Part shown: piece by piece, positions 59,287 through 64,000 of the stretch
Layout of the letters: each line of letters starts with the position of its first letter
Position numbering within the stretch: position 1 is the first letter of the stretch
Origin: Limnanthes douglasii subsp. nivea
Lineage: Eukaryota > Streptophyta > Magnoliopsida > Brassicales > Limnanthaceae
Length of the DNA: 64,000 nucleotides
Direction of reading: 5' to 3'
Assembly: GCA_036936605.1 (NCBI GenBank)
Contig: JAUPFV010000001.1
Span: 121,528,771-121,592,770, forward strand
Notes under the pieces: model-generated
Database searches by the model: none
Seen by the model: only the letters and a program-made list of their open reading frames with translations
Told to the model about the DNA's origin: nothing
Translations under genes and position numbers: made by a program

Positions 59287-59639
59287 TTAATAAGTTACAT
59301 ATATTTTAGATATTAGCAATAATAATCAAATAATATAATTAATTCAAATGCAAATTAGTAGCACACGATATATTAAAATTAAAATAATCCTACAATAAGC
59401 AAGAGAGCCCTAAATTGGGATAGGTGAGGAACCACTAGATCAGTTTCATGGCTTTATCAGAAAAAACAAAGTTGTTCTAGTCTCATTACGAACTAATATA
59501 AAAACTAAAGACCCAGTATTAAACCAAAAACAGAAAGTTGTTCCAGTTGCATTACAAACAAAAACTAAAACAAAAACAAAAACTAAATCAAATCTAAATC
59601 TAAAGACCAAGAGACAGGACTTCGAAGTCTTATTGACTG
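59287..59639 (-). other. 3' side of the MYB gene
   Basis: Shared with copy 1 only to 59358. Beyond that it is unique and rich in A runs on plus, with repeated AAAAACTAAA-type words near 59500-59600. It lies downstream of the MYB stop (minus), so it is probably its 3' UTR and flank; the last ~30 bases match the paralogue at 44020-44054. Confidence 0.5.
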
Positions 59640-60475
59640 CTAAGAATGTAGCTCTTGTACGGGACAATCAAAAGACAGGATCTGCAACAAATATTCTAAA
59701 AAATCGTCGGGATCTTCATCATTTTGGGATATCCCAGCAACGGACGACTCAAGTTGTTCATCATCAATGGGTGCTTTTTGTGGACATGTATGAGTTATTT
59801 TTGGGTTTCCAATGACTAAGGAAGAATTCAACCGGGTTGTGTCGATCAACTCGGCCAAGGAATTAACATGTTTTGGTGCTTTCCTCCACCGTCGAGGAGG
59901 AGGTATAGCTGCACCGCCTCCCTCCTTCTCCAGCTTCTTGAAGTACTTTTGCGCATGACTTACTACCTGGTTACAAAATATCATAATACAAAATATTCAG
60001 ATCAGATTCACATATCAAAAGTTTAACGTAAAATTACATTCAATGAAAGGATAACTTCCTCGTTACCTTTTCACGGCTTTTGGTCCGCACATGCGCTGTA
60101 GCCATGCTCCAGTTGCGCTTGTATCTAAAATTAAGATATACATTAGGGTCAGTAAGATAATATACAAAGCAAAACATACTATACATCTACAAAATTCAGA
60201 TTAACAAATTAACTTCATATCAAACAAATATCAGAGAACTTCAATTGCTATATACTTTAGAGTGCAGTTGAATGAATTACGACAACATCTAATATGTTGC
60301 AAGTTCAAAAATATGATAAGAATTGTCAACACAAAAACTTATTCAGGAAACTGAGAGTCATTATGCATACAGCTGAAGGCCTTCGAGGAATCTTTCTTTT
60401 TCTTCATCAGTCCAAAGTCTCTTGGTTTGGGCTTTCGATAAGGTCTCCTCCGGTCTTTTTTTTTGTATCCGGCAT
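59640..60475 (-). pseudogene. SHAQKYF-class MYB transcription factor, one-base frameshift
   Basis: Three exons on minus: 60475-60371, 60124-60067 and 59966-59640. Donor/acceptor pairs are GT/AG in both introns (GTATGC..TTTTAG, GTAACG..AACCAG). They join one MYB repeat: RLWTDEEKERFLEGLQL, YKRNWSMATAHVRTKSREK and VVSHAQKYFKKLEKEGGG. The C-terminus continues with IPPPRRWRKAPKHVNSLAEL and an acidic NDEDPDDFLEYL to a natural stop. Coding length is 490 nt, one more than a multiple of three. The ATG at 60475 is out of frame with the repeat by one base, and a run of nine T (plus strand, 60456-60464) lies between. So it is either a fresh pseudogene or an assembly error. Such proteins bind DNA in the nucleus; I do not name a subfamily. 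Confidence 0.85.
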
Positions 60476-60488
60476 CCTCGATATGATA

Positions 60489-60960
60489 ATATTGGTGCTG
60501 GTGGCTAACACTGGTAAAGATTCAATAATAATATTGGTGCTGGTGGCTAGCAGTGGTAAGGATGGTGGCTAACAGTGGTAAAGATTCAAGAACAAATTTT
60601 GTTTTTATAAAAAAAGTTTGAATTAGATACTGTCGTGTTGTTCTTGAAAGAATCTGATTGATTTTGTTTAACCATTAGCAGATGGTGTTCGTTTGAATTT
60701 TTAAACTAGTAGAGTAGATTCGGCGGCATATCAAATATCTGTTACAGATATTCGTTTAAAGACCGATTCAACGACAACAATATATCTATACCTATCCATA
60801 CCTATTATGGGTTTACGACACGGCTTTTTACTTAACCACATCAATGACTGTAAATATGGATAATAGTTAGTATAACTAAATATTCGGCTATGTCAAAAAG
60901 CTATAATTCAGCCGCAATATCAATCGGTAATACGTTAAAGGTGTAGATATCACGTCACAT
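60489..60960. repeat. V block beside the MYB gene (possible MYB promoter)
   Basis: Matches 18213-18660. It lies 14 bases upstream of the MYB ATG on minus. Its proximal part has a local duplication of AATATTGGTGCTGGTGGCTA (60489 and 60532). By position it would be the 5' UTR and promoter of the MYB gene, which would make V blocks in the array copies of that promoter. Confidence 0.65.
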
Positions 60961-61273
60961 ATTCGGTTTCTATTACTGCGACTAATATATATAATTTTAT
61001 TTTATTTTATCTATTTTTAGCTTTAGAGTCTTAATTTATATAACATACAAGTTTTGTTTTAGAACTCCTACATTTTATATATATATATATATATAAATCA
61101 TTTATTAGACTAGAATTATAATGTAATTGTCAAGACATTTTAAACATTTTCGTCACATATTCGGATTCGGTTTCTATTACTACTGAGCGATATATAATTT
61201 TATTTTATTTTATCTATTTTTAGCTTTAGAGTCTTAATTTGTATAACATACAAGTTTTGTTTTAGAACTCTTA

Positions 61274-61336
<63 letters not shown>

Positions 61337-61365
61337 TTTATTAGACTAGAATCATAGTGTAATGT
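60961..61365. repeat. Short array, two units
   Basis: Two 174-bp units with (TA)n, the counterpart of the ~32-unit array at 17093-24380. The second (TA)n run is about 60 bp (61276-61332). Confidence 0.9.
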
Positions 61366-61971
61366 CAAGGTTACATGCCTTTATAATATATTGATCTGAA
61401 AATTTGTGGCACCATAAAACATTTTACAGATATTTTTTAAAGAATTCGAATTTTTTCGAGCTAAACTCTAGTTTTCAAATTGTTTCCTCTTTTAAAATTC
61501 CTGGACGTCGGTGATTGCTTTTTTCGGACTCACCGTTATGTTGCATGAGAAGATGAGATAATATATTAGTTAGCTCAACTAATCATCATTTCTTGTTCCT
61601 CATTTGGACTACTTTGATATAATCTACTTATTTAACTACGAAATCTTCGTTCCAACTTTTCTCGTATTCTTTCTCTCTCTACACAGGATTTGTTGCTCAT
61701 TAAACTACTATGGAGCCCGATGATTATTTCCTTTCCACCTACCCGGTCTATCTTGGAGGTAACTCGGTAATCAGATATCATTGGGTATAACTAGACGAAG
61801 AGACGATTTTGGAGTTGAATTCTTTCAGAGCAGAGAAACAAGAGTTTCTTTTGAGTATATCCCAGAGTTTCTTTTGATTTTGAAACTCCAATTTACCAAC
61901 CAATTTTTGTTTGGTATTTTTTTTCAGACCCTTTATATATCGGCCCTTTAATAATTATAAGACCCTTCATA
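61366..61971 (+). other. D block, copy 2
   Basis: Close match to 24381-24991. Here the codon at the suspected start is ATG (61709: MEPDDYFLSTYPVYLGGNSV), unlike the GTG of copy 1. It ends where the Copia LTR starts. No known protein. Confidence 0.4.
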
Positions 61972-62455
61972 TGTTCAATTATAAACTTGACCCGGTTAAA
62001 GGGTCCAGCCCACTTAATAAGCCTCATCTAGAAAGAATATTCAGGAAACAATTAAATTAATATTTAGTAGTGGAGGTTGTGTGTAAGACCATCTTTAAGT
62101 TGAGTGCAAGATACTCTTTGATGTTGAGTGTTAGAAACACTTTTACCTTGAGTGTAGTCTTGAGGTTGAGTGTTTAAATATCCATAAGATCTTGGATGGT
62201 GGATCGTTGTCTCCACTATGGTTCTATAAATAGTGGAGCTCTCCCACCATCTTAGCATCACCAAACACACTAAGAAGTAAAGTTAGAGAGAAAGTTAGAG
62301 TGAGAGAAAAGAGAGACAAGAATGCTTTCTTCAATGTTAGAAAAAATATTTCTCATGTAGTGTGAGTTCTAAAAGTGTTCTTGTAACATTTTTTTAATAT
62401 ATATCAAAGTTGTTTGTTTGTTTTAGTGAGTGTTGTTTTATATTTTCTGCTAACA
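61972..62455 (+). repeat. Copia 5' LTR, copy 2
   Basis: 484 bp, from TGTTCAATT to GCTAACA, with TATA box TCTATAAATAG near 62222. The terminal TGTT/AACA inverted pair supports both edges. Confidence 0.85.
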
Positions 62456-62458
62456 AAG

Positions 62459-62471
62459 TGGTATCAGAGCC
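62459..62471 (+). promoter_or_regulatory. Copia primer-binding site
   Basis: TGGTATCAGAGCC, three bases after the LTR end. This is the classic initiator tRNA-Met site of plant Copia elements. Confidence 0.9.
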
Positions 62472-62521
62472 ACAAGCTCTATACGAAATTTTGTTTTTAA
62501 ATACTCAACATATTCAAAAAT

Positions 62522-63475
62522 ATGGTAAATGGTGTATCATCCTTCCAAGTTCCAACACTCAACAACAACAACTACGAAAATTGGAGTATCAAGATGAAAG
62601 CTCTCCTTGGAGCACATGATGTGTGGGATGCCGTAGAAAAAGGATTTGATGAACCCGAAGATGAAGCAATCCTTACTCAAGAGGAGAAACCAAATTTGAA
62701 AGATTCAAGAAAGAGAGACAAAAAAGCTCTCTTCCCATCTATCAAGCATTAGATGATGATGGCTTCAAAAATATTTCAAGTGCATCTTCCGCCAAACAAG
62801 CGTGGGAGAAATTACAAATTTCCTACAAAGGAGTCGAAAAGGTGAAAGGTACGTATCCAAACGTCAAGAAGTGAATTTTAATCCTTACATATGAAAGCGT
62901 CCGAATCTATTTTGGAATATTTCTCAAGAGTAGCAACTATCTCTAATCAATTAAAAAAATGGTGAGAAATTAGAAGATGTGAGAATAATAGAAAAAATAC
63001 TCTGTTCGTTGGATCACAAATTTGAGCATATCGTCGTGATGATTGAAGAAACTAAAGACTTGAAGAAAATGATGATTGAAGAACTTCCAGGATCATTAAA
63101 AACCTATGAATAAAAGCACAAAAAGAAGCAAGAGATCACCGAGCAACTCCTCAAAGTAGAACTCAAGGACATGCATGCAAATAAAAGAGATGATGGAAAC
63201 CAACATAGCCGAGGCAGAGGTAGAGGCCGCGGATGAGTTGGTTATCATGGTCGTCGATGTGGGTGGAATTATAACAACAATAATTCCAACTACAACTACG
63301 CGAAATGAGAAAGCTCAACACGAGGTCGTGGAAGAAGAAATCCGAACTCGAGGTATAAATCTCAAATCCAATGCTATAAATGTCAAAGGTTTGGACATTT
63401 TGCTTCAGAATGCAGAGGCCCCAACGATAGAGTTGCAGAGAGGGACAACTATGTGGAGGAGAAGAGGGAGTAAAA
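62522..63475 (+). pseudogene. gag: Copia gag, copy 2
   Basis: The ATG at 62522 reads SSFQVPTLNNNNYENWSIKM. A one-base loss near 62735 (CCCATCTATC against CCCTATCTATC) ends the frame at 62752, a lesion private to this copy. The TGA after the AACGTCAAGA stretch and the TGA in the RG box are shared with copy 1. The zinc knuckle CYKCQRFGHFASEC is at about 63380-63420. Confidence 0.9.
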
Positions 63476-63529
63476 AGACATGTTACTACTAACATAAAAA
63501 ATATTAATGATGGTCAAGCGAAGACTTGG

Positions 63530-63838
63530 TATCTTGACACCGGAGCAAGCAACCATATGTGTGGGAAAAGAAGCATGTTCGTAGAGATCAATGAAGCAGT
63601 GAGTGGAAATGTATCTTTTGGAGATGATAAAAAAATATCGATGAAAATAAAAGGTAACATTCTTATTCGTGCCAAAGATGGTAGTCACCAAATAATTTCA
63701 AATGTCTATTACGTACCTAGCATGAAAAACAACATCTTGAGCTTGGGAAAACTACTAGAAACGGGCTGTGATATTCATATGAAAAATTATAGTCTTTTTC
63801 TAAGAGATGACAAAGGAGAATTAATTGCTAAAGTTTAA
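63530..63838 (+). pseudogene. Copia protease, copy 2
   Basis: [15 protein letters not shown] (DTGA here, DSGA in copy 1), then [20 protein letters not shown], ending at the same TAA as copy 1. Confidence 0.88.
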
Positions 63839-64000
63839 ATGTCAAAGAATAGAATGTTTCCTTTGAATATTCAAAATGATGTTGCAAAATGTCTTAAGGC
63901 GTGTTACAAAAGATTCTTCGTGGCTATGGCATGTTCTATTTGGGTACAAAAACTTGTAAAGTTTAGAGTTATTGTCCAAGAAGGAAATGGTGAGAGGGTT
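63839..64000 (+). pseudogene. Copia integrase start, copy 2, partial
   Basis: Pre-integrase region matching 37331-37490, with an extra A near 63909 and the same TAA after AAACTTG. It continues past the window. Confidence 0.8.

Larger units (their letters stand above)
49051..59358. repeat. Duplicate of 7808-17092
   Basis: About 10.3 kb matching 7808-17092 closely by eye, in the same order and orientation: integrase, 3' spacer, antisense ORF, LINE and the ~62-bp LINE flank. The left edge is GCTCGTGGTTTCCC in both; the right edge follows CAAATGCAAATTAG in both. The length difference is mainly the four deletions in LINE copy 1. Confidence 0.95.
61972..64000 (+). mobile_element. Ty1/Copia element, copy 2, cut by the window end
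   Basis: LTR 61972-62455, PBS, gag, protease and the start of integrase, matching copy 1 closely by eye and sharing several stops. It lacks the nested Tat element, so it shows the empty target: TTGAGTGTTAGAAACAC at about 62124-62140. Confidence 0.93.

Overview
This window looks like repeat-dense nuclear DNA of a flowering plant, probably a dicot. It is very AT-rich and holds plant-type Ty3/Gypsy elements of the Tat lineage (dual RNase H, antisense extra ORF), a Ty1/Copia element with the plant PBS motif GGTATCAGAGC, plant L1-type LINEs (DUF4283 plus zinc-knuckle ORF1), and an SHAQKYF-class MYB gene with plant-like short introns. I see no ordinary single-copy housekeeping gene and no rRNA or tRNA gene. 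One 100-base run of N (39711-39810) marks an assembly gap.

Layout. 1-1000: old LINE piece. 1930-2330: minisatellite. 2590-8940: heavily decayed Tat-type Gypsy element (gag, protease, RT, RNase H, integrase), followed by a decayed antisense ORF (11520-9653, minus). 12168-16960: decayed LINE. 17093-24380: about 7.3 kb of a ~174-bp tandem repeat separated by (TA)n, with two copies of a 450-bp block ('V') 1,700 bp apart. 24381-24991: a unique-looking block ('D'). 24992-39710: Copia element whose 5' LTR is split by a young, nearly intact Tat element (25151-35613, pol on minus, antisense spliced gene on plus). 39811-41997: end of the D neighbourhood, a solo LTR and minisatellites. 41998-44606: diverged second copy of V, (TA)n and D, then a broken MYB gene. 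45321-47023: LINE ORF1 remnant cut by a Gypsy LTR (47024). 47518-49050: gag of that Gypsy, fused to integrase. 49051-59358: near-identical duplicate of 7808-17092. 59640-60475: almost intact MYB gene. 60489-64000: V, two array units, D and a second copy of the Copia element, running off the window.

History that can be read from the sequence. Segments 7808-39.7 kb and 49051-64000 are two copies of one ancestral block: Gypsy integrase, antisense ORF, LINE, array, D, Copia. They share stop codons and dead catalytic residues, so the elements died before the duplication. The tandem array then differs greatly between copies (about 32 units against 2), and the MYB gene survives only in the second. 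The young Tat element entered only the first copy; the second gives its exact empty site.

The two most interesting items are the spliced antisense gene carried inside the Tat retrotransposon, with its own TATA box and with decayed homologues in the older element, and the three-exon MYB gene at 59640-60475, disabled only by one base in a homopolymer and physically tied to the V/array/D repeat unit.
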